A DNA stretch of 64,000 bases from Anaerolineaceae bacterium (lineage in GTDB: Bacteria; Chloroflexota; Anaerolineae; Aggregatilineales; Phototrophicaceae), in NCBI GenBank assembly GCA_016124855.1, contig WGMX01000023.1:62001-126000 (forward strand), given 5' to 3'. The notes under the pieces are model-generated. The model saw nothing but the letters and a program-made list of their open reading frames with translations, searched no databases and was not told the DNA's origin. Numbering within the stretch: position 1 is the first letter of the stretch; each line of letters starts with the position of its first letter. This document shows positions 54,846 to 63,167 of this stretch, piece after piece. Both the position numbers and the translations under genes were made by a program.

Positions 54846-55599
54846 CTACAATCTCCTTTTTGTGCGTAATAGAATAACCAGCAACGCTAACAGTAAGGCC
54901 ATAAACAGCACGAGCGCCAGCCAAAATCAGCGCTTCTCCGCAGGCACTCAATGTTGATCCAGTTGTGTATACATCATCGACAATCAATACACATTGGTTG
55001 TCAATGAGTGTCTTATTAGCTGTAAATGCCCCTTTGATATTGACCAGCCTTTCTGCTCCACTGACGGTAACTTGTGATTGTGTTTCTCTCACACGTTCTA
55101 AGGCGTGTGCTTCACAACGGATATTGTGAATATCGGCAACGACTTCCGCCAGTAGTTGTGCTTGATTGTAACCGCGTTCGGCTAAACGCTTAGTGTGCAA
55201 TGGCACAGGTGCAATCATGTCTATTGTCCAATTTTGCTGGCTCAAACATCGCGCCAACTTTTCCCCGAGTGGCCGGGCGACCTCCCGGGCATTTTCGTAC
55301 TTAAGCGCTTGTACCGCCTCTCGCAGTTTATCCATATGCCAACCGGACGCGGCCACAGCTTCCAGCGGGACTTTTGGCTCGATGCGCTCTGTGAATGTGA
55401 GGAGGTCTAAATCGCGCTGACAATCGGCACACCAGTGCGTGTCAATGTGACCACATCCGGCGCAGCGAGGCGGGAAAATCAAGTCAATTCCAATTGAAGA
55501 CAGTCGATTCAAAATAGCCTTAGACGCAAAAAGCCCTGACCAGATTGGGGCTTTTTGTTTTTGGTGGCTATTCAGTTGCTGAGGCAAATTTTCTGGCAT
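54829..55599 (-). CDS. comF: ComF-family phosphoribosyltransferase-like protein
   Basis: A 256-residue ComF protein implicated in DNA uptake. A zinc ribbon IFPPRCAGCG...HWCADCQ lies near 41-60, and the PRPP loop VLIVDDVYTTGSTL near 205-218. The ATG at 55599 may not be the true start: a terminator-like hairpin with T-runs in both directions lies inside the first 25 codons, and a TTG at 55512 with AAGG 5 nt upstream gives a ComF of typical start (NRLSSIGIDLIFPPRC). The short or long form cannot be decided here. Confidence 0.88.
   Translation of the reverse strand: MPENLPQQLNSHQKQKAPIWSGLFASKAILNRLSSIGIDLIFPPRCAGCGHIDTHWCADCQRDLDLLTFTERIEPKVPLEAVAASGWHMDKLREAVQALKYENAREVARPLGEKLARCLSQQNWTIDMIAPVPLHTKRLAERGYNQAQLLAEVVADIHNIRCEAHALERVRETQSQVTVSGAERLVNIKGAFTANKTLIDNQCVLIVDDVYTTGSTLSACGEALILAGARAVYGLTVSVAGYSITHKKEIVDEYHH
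55528..55556. terminator. terminator-like hairpin within the 5' end of the comF frame
   Basis: AAAAAGCCC (55528-55536), 11-nt loop, GGGCTTTTT (55548-55556), with T-rich sequence on the 3' side in either direction. On the minus strand it would end the tad transcript after tadC, about 105-130 nt downstream of the tadC stop. Confidence 0.65.
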
Positions 55600-55661
55600 A
55601 CGTCTCGCTATTGCTGCTATGGATAATGCGCCAGTCCAAAATAGAATTCGTGTCGCTTTAG

Positions 55662-56603
55662 TTACACCTTACCGAGTGTACCACTGCCCATCAAGAAGAT
55701 GACAGCCGGTCCCAGCAGTACAATCCACAGTGACGGGAAGATCAACAACACCATTGGGATCATCATCTTAACCGGTGCTTGGTGCGCCTTTTCCTGAGCA
55801 CGTTGACGACGCTTAACACGCATTTGGTCAGACTGAACCCGCAAAATCTTGGTCATGCTCACGCCCAATTGGTCAGCTTGAATAACCGCTGCCACGAAGC
55901 TGGTGACATCCGGAACACCCATACGGTCAGACATATCGCGCATGGCTTCACGGCGCAATTTACCGAGCTGAATTTCGCGCAGCACGCGGCCAAAACCGAT
56001 TGCGAGATCGTTGTCCCACTTTTCATAAACTTTACCCATCGCCTGATCAAAACCCAGACCTGCTTCTACGCAGATTGTGAGCAAGTCAAGCGCATCCGGC
56101 AAGCTCTTGAGAATGCCATCCTGCCGCCGCGAAACTTTTCCCTTGATCCACAATACGGGGAAGTAAAAGCCCAGCGCAGCGCCGCCTGCCGTGTAGAGCA
56201 GGGCGTTAGGATCACGTTTTGGTGATAACACAAAGAAAACCATGAAGGCCGCAAGTGCAATACCGATGGTTGCCACAATACGGATGGTCAGGAAAGTCGT
56301 CGGTTCCATTGAGCCAGCCATACCAGCTTGCTCAATCACCTTACGCGTTTCGTCAATTTGTTTTTGTGGCGTAAAGCGCGTTGTGATTTCCGCAATATTG
56401 CGCAGAAGCGGAATTAAAATGCGGTCTTTAAACGAAAGCGATAGTTCGATTTCCTCTAGGGATTCAGGAAGTTCTCGTTCGCCAAATTGGGCCAACCGGT
56501 CTTGCAATGGGTCGCGCTTCTTATCATCTTTTAGCGCAATATAAACAAGCCCGACAATGACGACCACAACAACGATAACCAATAGGACTATTAGATTTTC
56601 CAT
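55662..56603 (-). CDS. tadC: Tad secretion system inner-membrane protein TadC (T2SF family)
   Basis: A 313-residue GspF/T2SF-domain protein, one of two platform proteins of the Flp/Tad pilus. One N-terminal membrane helix (ENLIVLLVIVVVVVIVGLVYIAL), a soluble helical region, further membrane segments and the cytoplasmic domain signature LPDALDLLTICVEAGLGFDQAMGKVYEKW near 170-200 are seen. The ATG at 56603 (GGGG about 9 nt upstream) is used rather than a longer frame to 56705 that overlaps tadB. It is the last tad gene before comF. Confidence 0.9.
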   Translation of the reverse strand: MENLIVLLVIVVVVVIVGLVYIALKDDKKRDPLQDRLAQFGERELPESLEEIELSLSFKDRILIPLLRNIAEITTRFTPQKQIDETRKVIEQAGMAGSMEPTTFLTIRIVATIGIALAAFMVFFVLSPKRDPNALLYTAGGAALGFYFPVLWIKGKVSRRQDGILKSLPDALDLLTICVEAGLGFDQAMGKVYEKWDNDLAIGFGRVLREIQLGKLRREAMRDMSDRMGVPDVTSFVAAVIQADQLGVSMTKILRVQSDQMRVKRRQRAQEKAHQAPVKMMIPMVLLIFPSLWIVLLGPAVIFLMGSGTLGKV

Positions 56604-56617
56604 GACAATATCCCCGG

Positions 56618-57604
56618 CTATATTTCTATGTTGACGATTTTCTGGATAGCTGCCATACCCATGCCGATAAGCGCTAAACCAATCCCGAGCAGCGGCCAGC
56701 CGCAAAGCCGATTTTCAAACAACGGGTTCATGAACCCCGGCTCGATTAACGATAGAAAAATAGCTACCGCAATCGGCAAGAAACTAATCAAGTAACCTGT
56801 GGCACGCCCTTGTGAAGTAAGAACGCGGATTTCGCCTTTCAGCTTAATACGCTCACGAATGGTATGACCGATAACTTCCAGAATTTCAGCAAGGTTACCG
56901 CCGACCTCACGCTGAATGTTTACAGCCGTGATCACCAAGTCGAGGTCTTCACTTTCCACTCTTGCCAGAAGATGTGCAAGCGCATCTTCTACATCAATAC
57001 CAAGCTGAACCTCTTGCACAACACGCTTGAATTCGGTTGCGGTCGGTTCGGGTGCATCGCGCGAAATTGCTTCCATCGCTTGCAGGACGCTAAAACCGGA
57101 ACGAAGCGCATTTACCCACAGTGCGAGCGTATCCGGTAGCTGATTTTCAAACTTTATCAGGCGTTGGCTTGTTGCCCGCGAAACATAGATGCGTGGGAAA
57201 AAGAAGCCCACAAATCCCGCCACAATCGACATAATAATGTCGTTATGGAAGATGATGAAATATCCCACTGCGAAAAACGCGACCGGGGAAAGCCCCTGTA
57301 AAACAAAATATTCAGCAACCGTTAGTTTGATATCCGCACGGGCCAATTGCAGGCGTGTACGCTGCGCGAATGGGCGTTTTGAAATTGCTTTATCGATTTG
57401 GTCAAGCGCCCGCTTATCTTCTTTTTTAGTGTCTTCTTCAGGCTCTTCAACTTCCAAAAAAGATTGGAAATCTTGCTCGAAACGACCGAGCCGTTCTTCG
57501 ACCAAATCCTTTTCAGATCGTACACTTAAAATGCCAAATATAATGACACCAAGTGCAACGACACCGGCTACAGCTGCTATTATGGGCACAAGTTGGGGTG
57601 GCAC
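56618..57604 (-). CDS. tadB: Tad secretion system inner-membrane protein TadB (T2SF family)
   Basis: A 328-residue T2SF-domain protein. N-terminal helix (IIAAVAGVVALGVIIFGIL), an acidic coiled region (~30-75), two or more further helices, and the diagnostic LPDTLALWVNALRSGFSVLQAMEAISRDAPEP near 155-185. GTG start with AGGAGG 8 nt upstream. It lies 14 nt upstream of tadC. Between tadB and tadA is a 124-nt gap with a long hairpin. Confidence 0.92.
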   Translation of the reverse strand: MPPQLVPIIAAVAGVVALGVIIFGILSVRSEKDLVEERLGRFEQDFQSFLEVEEPEEDTKKEDKRALDQIDKAISKRPFAQRTRLQLARADIKLTVAEYFVLQGLSPVAFFAVGYFIIFHNDIIMSIVAGFVGFFFPRIYVSRATSQRLIKFENQLPDTLALWVNALRSGFSVLQAMEAISRDAPEPTATEFKRVVQEVQLGIDVEDALAHLLARVESEDLDLVITAVNIQREVGGNLAEILEVIGHTIRERIKLKGEIRVLTSQGRATGYLISFLPIAVAIFLSLIEPGFMNPLFENRLCGWPLLGIGLALIGMGMAAIQKIVNIEI

Positions 57605-57651
57605 TGTTTAGCCTCCTCCCTATAACTATCGACTTGAGTTTGCCTTACATT

Positions 57652-57709
57652 GTATGAATACTATGGAATACACGTCAAGCAGTTGTATATCCCATAGTAT
57701 TTGTCATAC
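57652..57709 (-). promoter_or_regulatory. long inverted repeat between tadA and tadB
   Basis: Arms GTATGA-ATACTATGG (57652-57666) and CCATAGTAT-TTG-TCATAC (57692-57709) pair, and inside them ATACA pairs with TGTAT, giving an imperfect stem of about 20 bp. No T-run. It may be an RNA-processing or stability element; termination is unlikely as tadB follows. Confidence 0.5.
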
Positions 57710-57728
57710 GCTGCCAAGAAAGCGGTTT

Positions 57729-59183
57729 CTAGTAACTACGCCCAATACCAAAGACCGACGGCGGTAGATGAATACCAGCGGCCTCAATTCGTTCGATAAA
57801 CTTGGGGCGCAAACCTGTTGGGCGAATACGTCCAATAATCTTGCCGCCTTCAATACCTGTCTGCTCGAACTCGAAAATATCAGACATGGTAATGATTTCG
57901 CCTTCCATGCCTTGTACTTCCGTAATCTTCTCTATTTTACGTGAACCATCCCGTAAACGGTTTTGTTGACAGATCAAATCGACCGCACTTGCAATTTGTT
58001 CACGAATTGCGCGCACCGGTAAATCCATGCCTGCCATCAAGCACATAACTTCCAAACGCGAAACTGTATCACGCGGGGTATTGGAGTGGAGGGTCGTCAG
58101 CGATCCATCGTGACCGGTGTTCATCGCCTGAAGCATGTCCAGCGCCTCGCCGCCACGACACTCTCCAACCACGATGCGGTCAGGGCGCATACGCAAACAG
58201 TTGACGACCAAATCCTGAATAGTGATCTGCCCTTTACCTTCAAGGTTAGACGGGCGTGTTTCCAGCGTAACCACATGTTCCTGACGAAGTTGAAGTTCAG
58301 CCGCGTTTTCGACGGTGATAATCCGCTCGTCATTGGGAATAAAACCTGAAAGTACGTTGAGCAGGGTGGTTTTACCGGAACCCGTACCGCCTGCCACAAT
58401 CGTGTTCAAACGGGCGATGATGCAGGCACGCAGGAAATCCGCAATTTCTTTCGTCATCGAGCCGAAACGAATCAAGTCATCAATCGTCAATGGCTTCTTG
58501 GAAAATTTACGGATGGTAATCGTTGGCCCGACCAGCGAAATCGGGCGGATAACTGCGTTCACGCGGGAACCATCAGGCAAACGCGCGTCAACCAGTGGTG
58601 AGCTTTCGTCAATACGGCGACCAAGCGGTGCCACGATACGGTCAATAATACGCAGCACATGTTCATCGTTCTCAAAGGCCACATTCGCCCGTGTAATATT
58701 ACCTTTTTGCTCGATGAATATGTTCTTGGGGCCGTTGACCATAATTTCAGTAATGGTATCGTCGCTCAGCAGAATTTCTAATGGGCCAAAACCGAGAATT
58801 TCCGCCACAATTGCTTCAAACAGGCTCAATCGTTCCGCCCGCGAGATCACAATGCTTTCGTCAGCAAGAATGGCGTTAAACAATTCTTCGATATGCGCAC
58901 GAACTTCATTCTTGCGTGATACATCCATCGATTGATGGTCAAGTTCCGACACAAGCTTATTTTGAACGCGCGTCTTAAGATCGAGGTAATTATTGCCTTT
59001 GCCAGCCGCTCCGGGACGCTGTTGTTCCGCCAATGCTTGACGGCGCTGGCGCATAGCCGCTAGTTTCGACTCTTCTGTTTCGCCCCCCGAGCCTAGCCCG
59101 CCGGTTTCAGGAGGACGCCCTCCAGACCCTTGGTCACCACCTGAGTTTCCTCCACCTTTATCAATTCGTCGTAATAGTGACAT
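57729..59183 (-). CDS. tadA: Tad secretion ATPase TadA/CpaF
   Basis: A 484-residue hexameric ATPase that powers Flp pilus assembly. A Gly-rich N-terminal tail (~1-40, GGGNSGGDQGSGGRPPETGGLGSGG) precedes the N-terminal domain (~60-200). The ATPase domain has Walker A AGGTGSGKTTLLNVLSGF near 265-282, the Asp/His-box region ENAAELQL, ETRPSNLEGKGQITIQDL and RMRPDRIVVGECRGGEALDMLQAMNTGHDGSLTTLHSN, all diagnostic. GGAGGATCGCA precedes the ATG. Confidence 0.96.
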   Translation of the reverse strand: MSLLRRIDKGGGNSGGDQGSGGRPPETGGLGSGGETEESKLAAMRQRRQALAEQQRPGAAGKGNNYLDLKTRVQNKLVSELDHQSMDVSRKNEVRAHIEELFNAILADESIVISRAERLSLFEAIVAEILGFGPLEILLSDDTITEIMVNGPKNIFIEQKGNITRANVAFENDEHVLRIIDRIVAPLGRRIDESSPLVDARLPDGSRVNAVIRPISLVGPTITIRKFSKKPLTIDDLIRFGSMTKEIADFLRACIIARLNTIVAGGTGSGKTTLLNVLSGFIPNDERIITVENAAELQLRQEHVVTLETRPSNLEGKGQITIQDLVVNCLRMRPDRIVVGECRGGEALDMLQAMNTGHDGSLTTLHSNTPRDTVSRLEVMCLMAGMDLPVRAIREQIASAVDLICQQNRLRDGSRKIEKITEVQGMEGEIITMSDIFEFEQTGIEGGKIIGRIRPTGLRPKFIERIEAAGIHLPPSVFGIGRSY

Positions 59184-59233
59184 TGCGATCCTCCATACTT
59201 ACAACCGGGGTCGGTGTGCTTGGATTGTTTACT

Positions 59234-60577
59234 TTAACTTGTTCTTCCAAAGATATTCGTCCTGAAAAGGCCGCCAGTCTTTTCGGTTTGCGGCTTCGCT
59301 TCTGCTTCTGTTTCAGTTCCCATCATCTTTGTGTAAATCAAATCTGCCAGTTGCATGAATTCCTTTACCGGTGACCGACTTCGATCTCGCTGGGCTACGA
59401 TGAGTACACCTTTGCTCATTGCTGTTAATGCCGTAAGCTCGTCAGAAGGAATTTCGACCTCCACAGGCCGTTTTAAGAACTTCGAGATTTTTTCGCTGGG
59501 GATTGCGAATTTTTGTAGATTGCGATCTAACGGTACGCGGTTCAAAACGATCATCGTCTTGTCTGTGGAATACCCGAGTTGATCAAATTCATCCATCACG
59601 AAACGAACATTCTTGACACCGGCCAAGGTTGGCGTAGCCACCAGTACAATTTTGCTGGCAACATCGAACAAAGCCCCTAACGTTTCGTCCATATGTCGAC
59701 CTGTGTCGACAATGATAAAGTCATAATGATTCGCAATCTTTTGTATGATGGTGGCCACTGCCGACGGGTTTTCTTGCACGACAAACGCTTCAGCCGGTCG
59801 GGTTGGACCCATCAACACTTTGAGGCCGCTGTCGTGGGTGACAACGATATTGTCGAACAATTCAGTGTCCAAATCACCAACACTCCGCGCCAAATCAACG
59901 ATAGTCGATTGAGCTTGGATATTCAGAAATACCCCTACATCACCGAATTGCAGGTCAGCATCAACCAGCAGGGCACGAATACCTTCTCGCATCAAACCGC
60001 TTGCGAGGTTTGTGGCGATAGTAGTGCAGCCAGCGCCCCCTTGAGGGCTGTAAACGACGATAATATGCCCCGCGCGATTGTCATCGTCGCCACTTGCCAC
60101 CTGAGACGGTGCTTTAACTGCCACACCACTGCTTGCACTAGCCATTGTCCGATATTGCTCGGCCAATTGTTTGTGCTGGACATAAACACTGCGTATAGTG
60201 TTATACAGATCGTCCATCGAGACAGGTTTGGACAAGAAAAAGCGTGCGCCAACCAACATTGCGCGCTGCAAATAATCTTGGTCACTCTGCACCGACATCA
60301 TAATGACGGCTGTTGTAGGAACGGCCTGTGTAATGAGCGCCGTAGCCTGAATACCGTCCATATCGGGCATATTAATGTCCATAATGACGATATTGGGCTT
60401 TAGCTCCTTGGCCAGTGCCACGCCTTCGCGGCCTGTACCAGCCGAACCCACAACTTTCATGTCAGGTTCAAAAGCAATCATTTTCTTGATATTTTCACGA
60501 GCTTCGGGAATATCATCTACTAACAAAATAGTGATAATTTCGCCGTCGGTGCCCTGAGCGGATCCTGATTTGTTCAT
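59234..60577 (-). CDS. tadZ: receiver-ATPase fusion TadZ/CpaE with altered P-loop
   Basis: A 447-residue localisation factor for the Tad machine. Residues ~10-130 are a complete response-regulator receiver (D21/D22, phospho-acceptor D67, S95, K117). Residues ~170-420 are a MinD/ParA-like domain. The P-loop reads SPQGGAGCTT (177-186): Gln179 replaces the signature Lys and Cys184 the Walker A Lys, so ATP hydrolysis is doubtful, although GAG-x-TT geometry remains. LLVDADLQFGDVGVFL and FIIVDTGRHMDE (Walker B region) are intact. Confidence 0.9.
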   Translation of the reverse strand: MNKSGSAQGTDGEIITILLVDDIPEARENIKKMIAFEPDMKVVGSAGTGREGVALAKELKPNIVIMDINMPDMDGIQATALITQAVPTTAVIMMSVQSDQDYLQRAMLVGARFFLSKPVSMDDLYNTIRSVYVQHKQLAEQYRTMASASSGVAVKAPSQVASGDDDNRAGHIIVVYSPQGGAGCTTIATNLASGLMREGIRALLVDADLQFGDVGVFLNIQAQSTIVDLARSVGDLDTELFDNIVVTHDSGLKVLMGPTRPAEAFVVQENPSAVATIIQKIANHYDFIIVDTGRHMDETLGALFDVASKIVLVATPTLAGVKNVRFVMDEFDQLGYSTDKTMIVLNRVPLDRNLQKFAIPSEKISKFLKRPVEVEIPSDELTALTAMSKGVLIVAQRDRSRSPVKEFMQLADLIYTKMMGTETEAEAKPQTEKTGGLFRTNIFGRTS

Positions 60578-60655
60578 ATGGCTACCTGAAGACTTCTTTC
60601 ATCGCACCTTATTGACACATCTCTTCCCGTATCATTTCACTTTTCAATATACCAT

Positions 60656-60690
60656 AAATCCCCCACCTTAATTGTAAGGGTGAGGGATTT
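60656..60690. terminator. hairpin between tadZ and cpaB
   Basis: AAATCCCCCACCTTA (60656-60670) pairs with TAAGGGTGAGGGATTT (60675-60690), with one mismatch and one bulge. It follows the cpaB stop on the minus strand; only a weak T-tract follows, so it may attenuate rather than terminate. Confidence 0.5.
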
Positions 60691-60721
60691 GTTTGGGGCT
60701 AAGACTTACGCACTTCTAGAC

Positions 60722-61906
60722 TTATTGTCCGGCAGTCGTCTGGGTATTAATCGAACTGCTGCTCAGATCAATAATGTCGCCCGTTACCAGTTGGCGAATA
60801 CTGCGAACCGCCGGTTCAATGCTGTAATCACGTCGGGCAGGTACGTCGATGCGGAATTCTTGCATCATGTAGTCCAATGTGACGGGTGTCGTCTGCTGCG
60901 TGCTGCGATCATTCACCGACCGTAGGGCCAGAGTCACCGGCAGCTTCGCATCGATTGCCCACACCAGAACCACCGCATATTGAGGTGAAACACCCAATGT
61001 CACAATATTCGGAGGCGGTACGGGTGTAACTGTTGGTACAGGTGTTTGGTTGTTTCCACCACCACTATCTGCTTCCTGTGTTGCAGGTACAGGTGTCGGG
61101 GTTGGGAGTTCACCCAGATAACGACCATTGAGCGGGAACTCGCCAACATGCACCACCAGTGCATCTTGGATAGTGCGCTGTGTCACCAAACGTGGACGCT
61201 GACGTTCGGCTGGGCCGACAATCACCGTACCAATACTGGATTGGTCGATACGTCCAGCAATACCTTGTTGCAGTTGAATACCTTGGTCAGTCTTGGTAAA
61301 CAGCGTCACAAGGTTAGGTGTAATCGATTGGAACACCTCATCCACGTCAATGAACAGCATGGATATAATGACATCGACATGATCGCCATCTTGCAAACCG
61401 TAGGCCACGCTGGTAATACGATCCATCGGCAGTGAAACCGCAACGCGATCACTCGGCAGTACTGCCGCTGCGTCAGAACCGACAGCCGCGAGCTGTGTTA
61501 AGTCCGTGACCAAATAGGTAGAAAGAATTGGCTGTTCGCGGAAGACATCAGTACGGGCAATTTTTCCAAGAACTTTTTCCAGACCCCCGTCCTGTTCCTT
61601 AATCGCATTAAACGGAACAGTTTCTTCGGGGAGCGTGGCATAACCCACAATATTTTCAAGCTCTTGTATCGTGTTGGGGAAGCGATACCCGCGTGGAAGG
61701 TTCTGCAATGCTTGAACAACCTTCACAAGAGGAATAGGTGTGGGTGTCGGAGGCAGAGTAGCATTTGGGTTTTGTTGTACCGTATTGCCACTAGTATCGG
61801 TCACCGTTACCGGAGCGGGTGTATTTAACCCCGGCAAAATCACAACTACAGCAATTATTGCCAAAAGAACAATCAATCCAATCAGAATGAGTAAGCGACC
61901 ACGCAT
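60722..61906 (-). CDS. cpaB: Flp pilus assembly protein CpaB/RcpC
   Basis: A 394-residue periplasmic-side Tad protein with an N-terminal anchor (LLILIGLIVLLAIIAVVVIL). A SAF-type region (LPSDRVAVSLPMDRITSVAYGLQDGDHVDVIISML) lies near 155-190, and Thr/Pro stretches near 55 and 280-295 resemble linkers. It starts the tad run in this orientation, with ACGGAGGGACTTC before the ATG and a strong promoter about 100-130 nt upstream. CpaB-type proteins are thought to help pilus passage through the wall. Confidence 0.85.
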   Translation of the reverse strand: MRGRLLILIGLIVLLAIIAVVVILPGLNTPAPVTVTDTSGNTVQQNPNATLPPTPTPIPLVKVVQALQNLPRGYRFPNTIQELENIVGYATLPEETVPFNAIKEQDGGLEKVLGKIARTDVFREQPILSTYLVTDLTQLAAVGSDAAAVLPSDRVAVSLPMDRITSVAYGLQDGDHVDVIISMLFIDVDEVFQSITPNLVTLFTKTDQGIQLQQGIAGRIDQSSIGTVIVGPAERQRPRLVTQRTIQDALVVHVGEFPLNGRYLGELPTPTPVPATQEADSGGGNNQTPVPTVTPVPPPNIVTLGVSPQYAVVLVWAIDAKLPVTLALRSVNDRSTQQTTPVTLDYMMQEFRIDVPARRDYSIEPAVRSIRQLVTGDIIDLSSSSINTQTTAGQ

Positions 61907-61943
61907 GAAGTCCCTCCGTTAGACCTTCGGGTGTCCCACCTGT

Positions 61944-61970
61944 ATGACAAACCTGTCATCTGCCAGATGA
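61944..61970 (-). promoter_or_regulatory. overlapping palindromes in the cpaB leader
   Basis: ATGACA-AACC-TGTCAT (61944-61959) and TCATCTG-C-CAGATGA (61956-61970) are both perfect and share 4 nt. They lie between the promoter and the cpaB start, so they could be an operator for a regulator or an RNA structure. Confidence 0.5.
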
Positions 61971-62009
61971 AACGGCAAAAACATAAAATTGTGACAGCAA
62001 CGTAATTCT

Positions 62010-62037
62010 AGTGTAGTCGAATACTAGCCACTGTCAA
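62010..62037 (-). promoter_or_regulatory. sigma70-like promoter of the tad operon
   Basis: Minus strand TTGACA (62032-62037), 16-nt spacer, TACACT (62010-62015). It has a perfect -35 box; the spacer is 1 nt short of ideal. Confidence 0.6.
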
Positions 62038-62081
62038 ATAGACTGAAGTACGTAAAGGCTTAAGAAATTCAGCAATTTCCG

Positions 62082-63149
62082 TCACATTGCCTCATCACTG
62101 GTTGGTAATTCCATATGAACCCGTGTTCCGTCGGTCTCACCACTCGTTACTGAAAGCAGCCCGCCAACGAGTTCAAACTTCTCTCGAAGTGTGATTATGC
62201 TTTGCGCGCGTGGTTCAATGTGCGTCTCATCACCCGTAAATGCGGCCTGTGCATCAAAACCGCGCCCGTTGTCTTCGACATCGACCTTAACGAGGTCATT
62301 TGAAATATCGAGCCGGATGAAGATTTCGCTTGCGCTGCCGTAATCACGTGCGTGTCCCATCAACTCCTGAATCCCGCGAAACACCATTACTTCACGGTGA
62401 CTCTCAAGTCGGCGCTCTTCCCCCATAAAATCGAGTTTCGCTTCAATATCATTTTTGTCTTTAAAGGAATCAACGTATCGACGTACTGTCGGGACAACAC
62501 CCAAATCGTCGAGCATCATCGGACGCAGGTCAAAAATAAAATCACGTACCTTCTGGAACGTGACACTGGCCGTTGACTTCAAGTTGCCGAGTTCTTCGGC
62601 TGCGCGTGCCGGGTCACGGTCAAACAAACGCTGGCAAATTTCGGTTTGCAAAATAAAGTTCGTCAGGGATTGGGCAGGTCCATCATGCATCAAACGGGCG
62701 AGCCGGTTCTTCTCTTCTTCCTGCGCTTGCACAATGCGTACAATGTTGATGGAAGCCGGCTGCATACGCACAGGCGCTTGTTCCTCGCCCGAACTAATTT
62801 GTATGCCGCTGCTTTGGGTCATATTAAGCACTTGTGCCAGTATTTTTTGCTCAGATTCGAGTGCGTCTCGTTGCGATTGGAACTTTTCCAGTTGTCCGCG
62901 CATGGTCGTTAACCGGAAACGTGCATCAATCGCCTCGTCATATTTAGTACGAATGTCCTGTCGGGGAACGGTTTCAATATTGTCCTGAATGGTTCGTAAC
63001 TCAGTCGCAATGTCCGCATTTCGCTGCTGTTCACGGTCAACGACCAACTGCGTCTGATCAATTTGGGTTTTGATTTCAGCAAGTTTGTCTTTGAGCCGTT
63101 TCATTTCTGTAGAAATGACATCGAGCAGTTGGGTTTGTCCATCAGCCAT
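62082..63149 (-). CDS. DegS/NarX-type sensor histidine kinase, cytosolic, with atypical N-box
   Basis: A 355-residue soluble kinase. Residues ~10-105 form a long coiled coil as in DegS. HisKA_3 has the phospho-His at 155 (EEEKNRLARLMHDGPAQSL). The ATPase domain has an intact G1 box VEDNGRGF (291-298), but the N-box reads GIQELMGHARDYGSA: the usual Asn is replaced by His266. LREKFELVGGLLSVTSGETDGTRVHMELP completes the fold. The ATG at 63149 is chosen because AAGGTG lies 8 nt upstream. Its partner is the NarL-type regulator encoded 18 nt upstream. Confidence 0.9.
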   Translation of the reverse strand: MADGQTQLLDVISTEMKRLKDKLAEIKTQIDQTQLVVDREQQRNADIATELRTIQDNIETVPRQDIRTKYDEAIDARFRLTTMRGQLEKFQSQRDALESEQKILAQVLNMTQSSGIQISSGEEQAPVRMQPASINIVRIVQAQEEEKNRLARLMHDGPAQSLTNFILQTEICQRLFDRDPARAAEELGNLKSTASVTFQKVRDFIFDLRPMMLDDLGVVPTVRRYVDSFKDKNDIEAKLDFMGEERRLESHREVMVFRGIQELMGHARDYGSASEIFIRLDISNDLVKVDVEDNGRGFDAQAAFTGDETHIEPRAQSIITLREKFELVGGLLSVTSGETDGTRVHMELPTSDEAM

Positions 63150-63167
63150 AGCCAATCACCTTAGAAG

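Noticed and set aside
58315..60403. Long + strand ORFs opposite tadA and tadZ (206 and 236 codons)
   Set aside because: Both are antisense to strongly supported Tad genes and have no recognisable motifs or start signals.
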